Of a DNA stretch of 64,000 nucleotides, positions 1-11,553 are shown in pieces; the stretch's first letter is position 1; each line of letters opens with the position of its first letter. The notes beneath the pieces are model-generated. The model was not told where the DNA came from and searched no databases. It saw only the letters and a program-made list of their open reading frames with translations. This stretch comes from Silene conica (taxonomy: Eukaryota > Streptophyta > Magnoliopsida > Caryophyllales > Caryophyllaceae). The DNA lies in NCBI GenBank assembly GCA_029255685.2, contig CM055313.2:48130079-48194078 (forward strand), read 5' to 3'. The position numbers and the translations under genes were made by a program.

Positions 1-809
1 TATCACATATATATATGAAGCATGTTATTTCTTAAGTTGAATAAATGGCTTAAGCATGCTCATACTTGGGAAGGGGAGGCCGGCCATAGGGAAGAGCAAC
101 AAGGGAACATTTTCCTTTCTCAAGGCTCTTAGGGTGGCCTAGGTGGTTGTCTCAAGAAGTATGTCTAAACATAATGATTATAGTGTGTTTAATACACTAA
201 TCACCCATGCCACTACCTCCTCTTAACCGTCCCATTTAGTCCATAAAATGGACTTCATTTTACAATTTGTCAAATGTACAATTTGTACAAAGTGTGACAT
301 GTTATATGTTATTATAAAATGCTTTAGTACATTTAAAACATATAAATATTTATCCTATAAATATTGTACATAATTTAAATAAATCATATTTATTCAATTA
401 ATAAGTAATTCGAAATTACTAATGTAAAATGATCATTTATCGTCAATACGATTTACAACCTTTGTATTAATTTCAACCCAATTCATTCTAATAACGATAT
501 GATAAAATATCGTTTAATGTTTACCAATTGACACATTTCAATTTTAAACATAAATCTTACAATAAGATTTAACCTCTAATGTCTCGATATACGAGTTTAA
601 GGAATATGATCAAATCGTATCAATATACATTTGATCATTTTATCAATTAAGGGAATTGTCCTAAAGGTGTGACCTAAAGGGATCAACTGACCATCACCGT
701 CACACGACAGTAATGTCAAACTCTAGCTAGCCAATCATTACCGATTAATGTTGGTCAGTTGACTAATAATTCTTATCATCCCTTGCGCATTCTCGTTATG
801 GGATTTAAT
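1..809 (-). repeat. TRG-B 3' LTR, main part (truncated by window edge)
   Basis: This stretch matches the right LTR from about 23216 onward almost base for base, so roughly 420 bp of the LTR lie before the window. It is cut at 809 by TRG-A; the last 39 bp of the LTR reappear at 9114-9152 after the TSD copy 9109-9113. AT-rich, no coding capacity. Confidence 0.9.
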
Positions 810-2077
810 TGTTAGGTTCAACTAGTTGCTCATAAACTAATTTAGTCATACTAACAAAACCTTTAATTAACTTTTAATTAACATATTTATAAACTCGTTT
901 ATAAGATCTTATGCATGCTACTAAATGCGGAAATAAGGAGTAAACCGTGTTCTTACACTCGGTCCAAATATTGCAAGGATGATCCTTCGAGTACCCAATA
1001 TAGAATACCTCCTCCGGATGCACCAAGACAAGCCCCTAATAAACCGAAACTTTGTATGCTAGACTAGGAATCGGTTTTCTCCTTAAACTTATTCTAATAA
1101 CTCTTATTAGAATAATATTTGAATACTACTCTTAGTATGAATTTTATTATCTTATAATAAGTATTTTAGAGGTAAAATTTCTCTTCTTGTTTGTGTAGAA
1201 TTTCGGCTAGAGTAACAAGAAGTAGTCATGAATGAATGACATATATCATATATATATATATTAAGCATGCTTCTTTAACATAAGATAATCTAATTATCTC
1301 AAGCATGCTACATGGGGAAGGGGTTGCCGGTTTTGGGAAGCCTCAAAGGGGAACACCTTCACTTCTCAAGACTCTAGGGAAGCATCTAGGTTAGTGTTCT
1401 CAAGGTGGTCTTTTAATGATTGTGTTTTATACATTAAACCCACACAACCAACCCCACTTAACCGGCCCCTTAATCCTTAAAAAGGATTTCATTTTACAAC
1501 TTTGTAAAATGTATAATTTACACAAAGTGTGACATCCTATATGTCATATAATATGTTTTAGTACATTTAAAACATATAAATATTTATCATATAAATATTA
1601 TACACAAATAAATCATATTTATTAATCAATAAGTAATTCGAAATTACTAATGTAAAATGATCATTTATCGTCAATACGATTTACAACCTTTGTATTAATT
1701 TTAACCCAATTCATTCTAATTTCGATATCTTAAAATATCGTTTAATGTTTAACAATTGACACGTTTCAATTTTAAACATAAATCTTACATTAAGATTTAA
1801 CCTCTAATTGCTCGATATACGAGTTTAAGGAATATGATCAAATCGTATCACTATACATTTGATCACTTTGTCAATTAAGGGAATTGTCCTAAAGGTGTGA
1901 CCTAAAGGGATCAACTGACCATCACCGTCATACGACAGTAATGTCAAACTCTAGCTAGCCAATCATTACTGATTAATGTTGGTCAGTTGACTAATAATTC
2001 GTATCATCCCTTGCGCATTCTTGTTATGAGATTTAATTACGTGATCGCACTTATTGTTGAGGACACATTTCCCAACA
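810..2077 (-). repeat. TRG-A 3' LTR
   Basis: Starts TGTTAGGTTC and ends CCCAACA on the plus strand, i.e. TGTTGGG...AACA in element sense. It is near-identical to 7843-9108. No coding region; the stretch is AT-rich with long runs of AT dinucleotide around 1240-1262. Confidence 0.92.
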
Positions 2078-2088
2078 ATCTCCCACTT
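2078..2088 (-). other. Polypurine tract of TRG-A
   Basis: In element sense the tract reads AAGTGGGAGAT and directly abuts the 3' LTR. The same tract occurs before the TRG-B LTR (9153-9163) and before the ANG LTRs, linking the three families. Confidence 0.85.
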
Positions 2089-4471
2089 GTCCTCGACAAG
2101 TGTGCGTCACCAATTCTCTTGTCCTATTACAATCTCCCACTCAATGCAAGATGTCTCTCTCTGGTCGTTCTTGCATTTGATCATATCATGAATGGTTTCC
2201 TCGATCTGGAGAATAACTGTCTGACCGGAATCATCTACCATAGATACCTTCCGAGCGTGGCCACGCATTTCCAGTTAATATCTCCTCGAGTGGCCCTGAG
2301 ATTTGAACAACCCTGACAAGGGGTGGACAATTTCTATCGCACTACTTCCTTCAACTAGTCACAGTCAGTCATAACCCAAAACAATCCCATTTGACTCCAG
2401 TTACGAAAAGTCGTAGAGAATGGATCAAAGTTATGCCTAAACTGTACCATCTTGGGAGAGTAGTCTTTAGTCTAAGAATTGACTCACAAGAATACTATAG
2501 CAGCTCTCGCCACGACCCGGCTATAAAATTTCCAGAACTCTATAAGCGGTCACATTGCCCGACAGAGTGTCTCTTACAGTCTGCCTATGTGATCGACTAG
2601 TCATCTCATATGACTCTATGGCACTTGAACTCGCCATCAATCGCCTCACACTCTAGTCGCTTTGAGACGTCACCTCATGTAAGCGGCTAGGGGCTATACT
2701 AAGTCAATCCAGTTCACTTATGGGGTTCAATATTGTCTCATACAACCCATTTGGATTCTGACAAAGTATCTTTTACTTTGAGTTATTAATAACTCAAATG
2801 ATGTTGTCATGCAACAATAGTCAACACTATTACATTGCATTTTGATGCACAATCATCTATTTGTATTAGTGTTTTGCGAATAACCTTTATTCATAATAGC
2901 AAAACTTACAACTTTTGGTCTCCTTTATTCTCATATTATCCCTTATAACATGATTCTATTTGAGTACATTTCTAGAACTCTTTCTAGATTTTGAGTTTCC
3001 TTTCCGGAGGAAAGCTCCCACTGTTATCTTATAACTTGTGACGTATCAATATACTGGAGGGATAAAAATCTCTCTCTACAGTCACTTATGTACTGAAATC
3101 TATATTGTAGTTTATTTATGATTTCATCATTTTAATAATTTTCACTCATCTTGGCTATTTGGTAATGGTTTCATTCATCGTTATGAATAATGTAACCAAC
3201 CATTCTAACTTCAAGTGGGCGACCTTTTATTATCCATATAATAAACCTTCCCGTAAGCTCCATCATCTTATGATATAAAGTATTTGATCATCTAGAATTG
3301 AAAACCTCTTATTCTTTACACCTTAAAGAATCACCCATCCTCTCTAAATGGTAGGCTTAATTCTTTTTATGAAAATCGCTCCCACTAAAATCAATATCTC
3401 TCGATATCTTAAATGAACCTTTCATTTCTCGCATGTTAAACTATTATTCGAATCATTATTACTATCACTATCCCTATAGTGATCTATTTTCCATTCAATC
3501 AATTATCACCCTCTTATCATGTCTTCGTTTCCTCGAGACGAAAATGATAATTACTACATAGGAACCGTTTTCCTACCGATGATTTCATACGGGGTTTCAA
3601 GTTTCCTCTCTATGAAACAATGAACACAAAGAACCTTTCTCCGAGTGTCCTCCCGTAGTTTCTTCAAATCACTTAGGGCTTTGTTTCCTCCCTATGAAAC
3701 AATGAACACAAAGAACCTTTCTTCGAGTGTCCTCCCGTAGTTTCTTCAAATCACTTAGGGTTCTTCTTAAGACTCCCAAGTAAGAATCTTCTCTAAGATC
3801 CTTCCTTTATTTCTATCATTGGTTTGTGAGCGAAATATTTTCTCCCACTCTATCCTTCTAACAATAACTTTTATTCTTTTAAGGATAGCTGTTTCGATTA
3901 ACCAATGTGTCTGAATGTTTGAAGTTTGATAGGTGTGATGAATACATTCTCATTTTCACTTAAAATGAAAATCTTATAATGAACTGATATAGTCTCATTT
4001 TGATTGAATCTATCTCATGGGGTGTAGTTCTCCGTTTTAATCAACTCTTTGATTATCATATACTTGATCGTATCAATATTAAATTTCTATCATTCATGTT
4101 TAAACAAGGCTTGCTATTTATTTAAGAAATCAAAACATTGATTAAGAACAAAAGTAGTGACTCGGGTTGAAAACCAAGTCAATAATATCCAAAATTACAA
4201 CCATTGTTTTAGGATTTTAATCCTTGTCTTACAAGAGAATCAAATTGTTCCATAAATAAATGCAAAATATGAAAGAAGACAATATGAAAATTAGAGCCTA
4301 GCTCTTCAAGTCTTCGATCAATTGGATGCTACCGGAGCCATCCAAGTAAGGAACCTCAAGCTTCCTTCTCCTTGCCCTTATCATTATTCGGGGGTGGCCC
4401 TTTAAAACAATTAAAAAGGGTAAATATCAACACTTTTGTATCACTATACATAAGTTGATAAATGACATGAA
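2089..4471 (-). other. TRG-A 3' non-coding region
   Basis: About 2.4 kb between the gag stop and the PPT without any pol remnant. The part nearest the LTR (about 2089-2640) aligns with the 3' non-coding region of ANG-0/ANG-1 (about 32780-33327 and 41745-42282), including a shared CTCGAGTGGCCCTGAGA block and the CTCCCACTCAATG block. The rest is AT-rich and unrecognised. Plus-strand open frames here are antisense to the element and mostly lack an ATG. Confidence 0.7.
3601..3762 (-). repeat. Direct tandem duplication, about 82 bp x 2
   Basis: Two adjacent copies, 3601-3682 and 3683-3762, differ at a few positions. Both contain the block TATGAAACAATGAACACAAA. TRG-B has only one full copy at the equivalent place (about 10756-10860) plus a short 22-bp partial duplication, so the duplication is specific to TRG-A. 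Confidence 0.85.
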
Positions 4472-5380
4472 TTATACGCGAGAATTATTACCTACGGCGG
4501 TAGCTTTCCCATTTTTGAGATCACTTAAGTATTTGGGGCAATTTCTCTTCCAATGACCGATCCTCGTGCAATAATGGCACTTGTCTTGCTCTTTTGAAGA
4601 CGAGGTGGAAGCGCCTTTCGAAAAGGTCTTTTCTTTGGTCGCTTTGGGCTTGAACGTTTTCTTGCCCTTGCCTTTCGAGGCATTCCTCTTGAAGCTCGTT
4701 TTCCCTTTCTTTTCGATGTTTAGAACATCCTTGGTGGAACTTTCATGAAGTCCCACGTCCCTTTCGGCTTGGACGAGCATCTTATGCAACTCTTCCAACG
4801 TGGTCTCTTGGTTTCGCATATTGAAATTCACCCGGAATTGAGCATACGCCTTAACCTTATTGAGCGAGTGAAGAACTCGGTCAATAATTAGAGAGTCGGG
4901 AACATTAACATTTTGAGCTTTTAGAGTCTCCGCGAGCTCAACTAGTTTGAGCACATGAGGGCTTATCTTTTGCCCTTCCTTGAAGGTTATGTCAAAGAAG
5001 GCGGAAGCCGCCTCATATTGAATCACCCTTGGAGTTTGCGAAAACATGGTCGCAAGCTTGGTGTATATTTCATACGATGTGGTCAACTTAATCATACTCC
5101 TTTGGAGATCCGGCTCCATGGAGAAGATGAGCACATTTTTAAGAGCGGAGGACTCTTTCATGTAGGCTTCATAGGCCTCACGAGTTTGGACCGACGAACG
5201 AGCGGTCGGAGCGGGAGGAGCGGCTTCGGATAGGTAACGACTCTTATCGTCACCTTGAGCGGCCAATTGTAATTGCGCATCCCAATCCTTAAAATTGGAA
5301 CCATGCTTATCGAGTTTGCAACGATCCATAAAGGATCGAAGCCATGATACGTTAGTGAGAGGTGGAGCGTTGGTTGCCAT
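4472..5380 (-). CDS. gag: Gag polyprotein of TRG-A (UBN2-type, CCHC zinc knuckle)
   Basis: A 302-aa nucleocapsid/capsid protein of the Ty1/copia Gag (UBN2) type, which would form the cytoplasmic particle and bind RNA. The capsid-like part is residues about 5-210; the block KNVLIFSMEPDLQRSM corresponds to KNVLIYAMESNLQRRF in ANG-1 Gag. A lysine-rich basic linker (about 225-265) precedes one CX2CX4HX4C knuckle (CHYCTRIGHWKRNC, about residues 268-281). The ORF stops about 20 residues after the knuckle, with no protease. The ATG at 5380 starts MATNAPPL and lies 21 nt after a predicted splice acceptor. The frame is intact and about 96% like the TRG-B copy by eye. This organisation matches the TR-GAG class of non-autonomous elements. 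Confidence 0.88.
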   Translation of the reverse strand: MATNAPPLTNVSWLRSFMDRCKLDKHGSNFKDWDAQLQLAAQGDDKSRYLSEAAPPAPTARSSVQTREAYEAYMKESSALKNVLIFSMEPDLQRSMIKLTTSYEIYTKLATMFSQTPRVIQYEAASAFFDITFKEGQKISPHVLKLVELAETLKAQNVNVPDSLIIDRVLHSLNKVKAYAQFRVNFNMRNQETTLEELHKMLVQAERDVGLHESSTKDVLNIEKKGKTSFKRNASKGKGKKTFKPKATKEKTFSKGASTSSSKEQDKCHYCTRIGHWKRNCPKYLSDLKNGKATAVGNNSRV

Positions 5381-5401
5381 TTGTCGATGTTGAAAATTAA
5401 A

Positions 5402-5735
5402 CTACAATAATAAAAGGAAAAACAACATCATTTTAAATTCATAATTTAAACTAAAAACTTTAAGTTTAGTTATATATATTTACTTAAAGATCTCTTACCC
5501 AATTAAGTAAACAATCCCGAGACCCAAACCCATACTAATCCGGGCACGGTATAGCCGATTCAACCCGTATCGGTATAATTTGGTGGATTAACTCTTTAAT
5601 CGGTTCTACTTTTAGAACTCTCGGTCGACAATTTTCTTAAAATTATCTTTAGCCCGAACTTATTGCAACTACGGTTACGAATACTTTCGTTGAGATCAAC
5701 CAAATTTCAAGGTGTAATCTTATTACCCCACTTAC
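5402..5735 (-). other. Predicted leader intron of TRG-A (334 bp)
   Basis: In element sense the donor is GG|GTAAGT at 5735 and the acceptor is a T-rich stretch ending TTGTAG at 5402, just before the gag ATG. The donor context GGGTAAGTGGG and its place relative to gag are the same in TRG-B, ANG-0, ANG-1 and ANG-2. Splicing is inferred from sequence only. Confidence 0.55.
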
Positions 5736-7828
5736 CCAACGTGACAATTTTAGTACCCCGGTGTAGCCGAGCCTACGTCCTTGTGAAGAAGGGATTCATG
5801 GGTCCGTACTTTTTGGTAAGGCTAAGTCTCAATGTTTATATGTAAGAGATCTAGTCAAATTATTATCTATCTCCGTATAAGTGAATTAAGTCGGTGAATT
5901 ATCGATAAAATAAAAGACTAGGTCGACTAGGTCGAAACATGCATGATACGATGTATGACGATTTGGCTATGCATGCAAACATATAAAAAGCAAAAATAAA
6001 AGCATAAATAAACCCTAGTATGGCCTTTCCTAGAAAAGAAATAATAAAGTACAAATTCGGAAACCAACTCCTTTGGTCCCTTGAACTTCACGCGGCACGC
6101 ACTTCGAGGTAAACACCGTCTTGATCGGAACTCCTTTCCGAATGGCACCGTCTTCAAGGAACTCCGGATTTTACAAATATTACAACTTTTCTAGTCTACT
6201 TTATACATTATAAAATAGAAATAAATTACAATTGGGTGATACGAGATCACAAAATTACAACCGAATCGGTAACCCCTTACATTACGGGAAATACCGATTT
6301 AAAGACTAAGGCCATACTAAGTAAATTACATAATTCCCAAAATTACGTAAAAATAAATCATGACATTCATAATATAAAATATGCAATGCTTATATAAATA
6401 TGAATTAACATGCAAATCCTAAGCCAAATCGTCCTATTTAAAACACTTATTTAAATAGTTATCGTAAACCTCGGTTTTTATGGAATTGCGTGTTTTAACG
6501 TTTAACAACACTATGCATTAAATGAAACGGTTTTCATCCTTAAGTTAATCATCCTAACTCGCATAGGATTCAAAATTTAGTCTTACTCAAACTTTGAACA
6601 TGAATTAACTTAATATATTTTAATATTGATCGGTATTACTCGGTTTTTCGGGAAAAATAATATAAAATTCAAAAGAGACATTAAAATTTCGAAAATTCAA
6701 AATTCAAATTTTGAAAAATCCAGAATGTTCTTAAAATTTTCAGAAAGTTAAAATATTAGTATTTTATACGGTTTTATTATTATTTCGAAAATAACACGTA
6801 AAACGAGCAATTTAAGTCGGAAAATTCAATAATTAACTTCATAAATGCAAATTAAATACTAATAATAATTTTATACCTTCCAAAACCTTTTTAAGAACAC
6901 AAGATGGACAGAAAATTAAATGGCACATTGCCCCATAGCCGAAATTTTAAAGCATGCCTCCTTTTATTTAATTTTAAATGCTACTTTTAACAAAACAAAA
7001 TTAAATAAATACAAATCAAATCTGAAACTTTTGGCACCCAAGAATATTTTCCAAGATGAACATATCATATATGACTAATATGGGTTACATTTTCGGCCAT
7101 TTTTAACAACATTTGCAAATTTTAACGATTTACGTCATATATCGTACGATTTTAACTTTTAAAATTATTTCACAAGCATAAAATAAGATAAAATTCTCGA
7201 AAATTTTATACATGCTGGAAATAATATATATGACATCGTGTTAAATTTTTATGGCCAAATTCCAACTTAAACTATTAAAGTCGAAATAATGTCACTAATT
7301 ACCCGATTTTTACATTAAAAATCTATAATATTGCAATATTTGAGATAAATTTCTGGAAAATTCGACATAAATCTTAAATATTGCATGTGACATCCTTATA
7401 AATTTTTATAGTCAAATTCATAATATAACTTTTTTAACCCATTTTTATTCATCTTTTTGCATTTTAACACTTAAAATTCATATCACACGATTTAAGGGTC
7501 TATAAATTACGAAAATTCATATTCATATTATAGAAAATACATGTGATATCATACTGAAAAATCTCGGCCAGAAGTTTATTTTAACTATTTTTCCCAAAAT
7601 TAATCATTTTTAACCATTAAAACGTATTAAAAACCGAAATAAAAATACCAATGATCAATATTCATGCAAAATATATTCCAAATATTCTAAATCATATTAG
7701 AAAACAGTAGGCATCATGCTAAAATATTTTCGTGCATATCATATATTTAAACGAAAAATATCAAGTTTTATTTTGTTATTCTAATAACTCCGTAAAAACG
7801 AAACGGAAAGCATGTAAACAACCATTTT
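5736..7828 (-). other. TRG-A untranslated leader (between PBS and predicted donor)
   Basis: About 2.1 kb of AT-rich leader with no convincing ORF. The part near the donor (about 5740-6150) aligns with the ANG leader: both have the CCCATGAATCCCTTCTTC block and an AGGCCA-ACTAGG-like block 200-400 nt upstream of the donor. The part nearest the PBS is A/T-rich and unrecognised. Confidence 0.7.
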
Positions 7829-7840
7829 GCTCTGATACCA
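7829..7840 (-). other. Primer-binding site, initiator-Met tRNA (TRG-A)
   Basis: In element sense TGGTATCAGAGC, complementary to the 3' end of plant initiator-Met tRNA, two bases inside the 5' LTR end. Confidence 0.93.
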
Positions 7841-7842
7841 AT

Positions 7843-9108
7843 TGTTAGGTTCAACTAGTTGCTCATAAACTAATTTAGTCATACTAACAAAACCTTTAAT
7901 TAACTTTTAATTAAAATATTTATAAACTCGTTTATAAGATCTTATGCATGCTACTAAATGCGGAAATAAGGAGTAAACCGTGTTCTTACACTCGGTCCAA
8001 ATATTGCAAGGATGATCCTCCGAGTACCCAATATAGAATACCTCCTCCGGATGCACCAAGACAAGCCCCTAATAAACCGAAACTTTGTATGCTAGACTAG
8101 GAATCGGTTTTCTCCTTAAACTTATTCTAATCACTCTTATTAGAATAATATTTGAATACTACTCTTAGTATGAATTTTATTATCTTATAATAAGTATTTT
8201 AGAGGTAAAATTTCTCTTCTTGTTTGTGTAGAATTTCGGCTAGAGTAACAAGAAGTAGTCATGAATGAATGACATATATCATATATATATATTAAGCATG
8301 CTTCTTTAACATAAGATAATCTAATTATCTCAAGCATGCTACATGGGGAAGGGGTTGCCGGTTTTGGGAAGCCTCAAAGGGGAACACCTTCACTTCTCAA
8401 GACTCTAGGGAAGCATCTAGGTTAGTGTTCTCAAGGTGGTCTTTTAATGATTGTGTTTTATACATTAAACCCACACAACCAACCCCACTTAACCGGCCCC
8501 TTAATCCTTAAAAAGGATTTCATTTTACAACTTTGTAAAATGTATAATTTACACAAAGTGTGACATCCTATATGTCATATAATATGTTTTAGTACATTTA
8601 AAACATATAAATATTTATCATATAAATATTATACACAAATAAATCATATTTATTAATCAATAAGTAATTCGAAATTACTAATGTAAAATGATCATTTATC
8701 GTCAATACGATTTACAACCTTTGTATTAATTTTAACCCAATTCATTCTAATTTCGATATCTTAAAATATCGTTTAATGTTTAACAATTGACACGTTTCAA
8801 TTTTAAACATAAATCTTACATTAAGATTTAACCTCTAATTTCTCGATATACGAGTTTAAGGAATATGATCAAATCGTATCACTATACATTTGATCACTTT
8901 GTCAATTAAGGGAATTGTCCTAAAGGTGTGACCTAAAGGGATCAACTGACCATCACCGTCATACGACAGTAATGTCAAACTCTAGCTAGCCAATCATTAC
9001 TGATTAATGTTGGTCAGTTGACTAATAATTCGTATCATCCCTTGCGCATTCTTGTTATGAGATTTAATTACGTGATCGCACTTATTGTTGAGGACACATT
9101 TCCCAACA
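7843..9108 (-). repeat. TRG-A 5' LTR
   Basis: 1266 bp, near-identical to 810-2077. Differences seen by eye include the length of the AT run (about 8280) and single bases near 8018, 8126 and 8840. Confidence 0.92.
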
Positions 9109-9152
9109 TTAATTACGTGATCGCACTATTGTTGAGGACACATTTCCCAACA
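9109..9152 (-). repeat. TSD copy and last 39 bp of TRG-B 3' LTR
   Basis: 9109-9113 is the TTAAT duplication made by TRG-A. 9114-9152 completes the TRG-B LTR up to CCCAACA, matching 24026-24064. The adjacent TRG-A LTR end makes this look like a short tandem duplication. Confidence 0.9.
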
Positions 9153-11553
9153 ATCTCCCACTTGTCCTCGACAAGTGTGCGTCACCAATTCTCTTGTCCT
9201 ATTACAATCTCCCACTCAATGCAAGGTGTCTCTCTAAGGTCGTACTTGCATTCGATCATATCATGAGTGGTTTCCTCGATCTGGAGAATAACTGTTTGAC
9301 CGGAATTATCTACCATAGATACCTTCCGAGCGTGGCCACGCATTTCCAGTTAATTACTCCTCGAGCGGCCTTGAGATTTGAACAACCCTGACAAGGGGTG
9401 GACAATTTCTATCGCACTACTTCCTTCAACTAGTCACAGTTAGTCACAACCCAAAACAATCCCATTTGACTCCAGTTACGAAAAGTCGTAGAGAATGGAT
9501 CAAAGTTATGCCTAAACTGTACCATCTTGGGAGAGTAGTCTTTAGTCTAAGAATTGACTCACAAGAATACTATAGCAGCTCTCGCCACGACCCGGCTATA
9601 AAATTTCCAGAACTCTATAAGCGGTCACATTGCCCGACAGAGTGTCTCTTGCAGTCTGCCTATGTGATCGACTAGTCATCGCATATGACTCTATGGCACT
9701 TGAACTTGCCATCAATCACTTCACACTCTAGTCGCTTTGAGACGTCACCTCATGTAAGCGGCTAGGGGCCATACTAAGTCAATCCAGTTCACTTATGGGG
9801 TTCAATATTGTCTCTTACAACCCATTTGTATTCTGACAAAGTATCTTTCATTTTGAGTTAATCATAACTCAAATGATGTGGTCATGCAACAATAGTCAAT
9901 ACTATCACATTGCATTTGATGCACAGTCATCTATTTGTATTAGTGTTTTGCGAATAAACCTTTATTCATGCGAATAACCTTTATTCATGATAGCAAAACT
10001 TACAACTTTTGGTCTCCTTTATTCTCATATTATCCCGTATAATATGATTCTATTTGAGTACATATCTAGAACTCTTTCTAGATTTTGAGTTTCCTTTCCG
10101 GAGGAAAGCTCCCACTGTTATCTCATAACTTGTGACGTATCGATATACTGGAGGGATTAAAATCACTCTCTATAGTCACTTATGTACGGAAATCTATATT
10201 GTAGTCTATTTATGATTTCATCATTTTAATAATTTTCACTCATCTTGGCTATTTATGGTTTCATTCATCATTATGAATAAAGTATCCAACCATTCTAACT
10301 TCTAGTGGGCGACCTTTTATTATCCATATAATAAACCTTCCCGTAAGCTCCATCATCTTATGATATAAATTATTTGATCATCTAGAATTGAAAACCTCTT
10401 ATCCTTTACACCTTAAATAATCACCCATTCTCTCTAAATGATAGGCTTAATTCTCTTAATGAAAATTGCTCCCACTAAAATCAATGTCTCTCGGTATCTT
10501 AAATGAACCTTTCATTTCTCGCATGTTAAACTATTACTTGAATCATTATCACAATCACTATCCCTATAGTGATCTGTTTCCATTCAATCAATCATTACCT
10601 TCTTATAATGTCTTTGTTTCCTCGAGACGAAAATGACATGATAATTTCTTTATAACTACTTTGAGAGGATTGAGATTATTTCTTCTCTTTTATCTTATAA
10701 ACTTAGAAAAATCATTTGTTAAGGAACCTTTTTCCTACTGATTTCATACGGGGTTTCAAGTTTCCTCTCTATGAAACAATGAACACAAAGAACCTTTCTT
10801 CGAGTGTCCTCCCGTAGTTTCTTCAGTGTCCTCTCGTAGTTTCTTCAAATCATTTAGGGCTCTTCTTAAGACTCCCAAGTAAGAATCTTCTCTAAGATCC
10901 TTCCTTTATTTTCATCATTGGTTTGCGAGCGAAATATTTTCTCCCACTCTATCCTTCTAACAATAACCTTTATTCGTTTAAGGATAGCTATTTCGATTAA
11001 CCAATGTATCTGAATGTTTGAAGTTTGATAGGTGTGATGAATACATTCTCATTTTCACTTAAAATGAAAATCTTATAATGAACTGATATAGTCTCATTTT
11101 GATTGAATTTATCTCATGGGGTGTAGTTCTCCGTTTTAATCAACTCTTTGATTATATTATATTGATCGTATCAATAGTTTGTTGCGTGATAAAATCACTA
11201 TTATTCATGTTTAAACAAGGTATGCGATTTATTTGAAAAATCATAACATTGATTAAGAACAAAAGTAGTGACTCGGGTTGAAAACCAAGTCACCAATATC
11301 CAAAACTACAACCATTGTTTTAGGATTTTAATCCTTGTCTTACAAGAAAATAAATTGTTCCATAAATAAATGCAAAATATGAAAGAAGACGATATGAAAA
11401 TTAGAGGCTAGCTCTTCAAGTCTTTGATTAATTGGATGCTACCGGAGCCATCCAAGTAAGGAACCTCATGCTTCCTTCTCCTTGCCCTTATCATTATTAG
11501 GAGGCGCCCCTTTAAAACATTTAAAAAGGGTAAATATCAACACATTTGTATCA
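9153..11553 (-). other. TRG-B 3' non-coding region with PPT at 9153-9163
   Basis: Collinear with 2078-4471 of TRG-A at high identity. It contains small duplications not in TRG-A: a CCTTTATTCATG repeat at about 9958-9989 and a repeated GTGTCCTC-CGTAGTTTCTTC block at about 10804-10850. No pol sequence. Confidence 0.75.

Larger units (their letters stand above)
810..9108 (-). mobile_element. TRG-A: complete gag-only Ty1/copia element, TSD TTAAT
   Basis: Complete 8.3-kb element. LTRs of 1268 bp (810-2077) and 1266 bp (7843-9108) bound it, TG..CA termini are present, and the flanks carry the 5-bp duplication TTAAT at 805-809 and 9109-9113. The PBS lies at 7829-7840 and the PPT at 2078-2088, so it reads on the minus strand. 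The only coding sequence is a 302-aa Gag; protease, integrase, RT and RNase H are absent. It is inserted in the LTR of its close relative TRG-B. By eye I saw at least four substitutions and a 2-bp indel between the LTRs, so it is fairly young. Confidence 0.93.

Noticed and set aside
9061-9152. Apparent short tandem duplication at the TRG-A/TRG-B border
   Set aside because: Fully explained by a TRG-A LTR end lying next to the TTAAT duplication and the last bases of the related TRG-B LTR.
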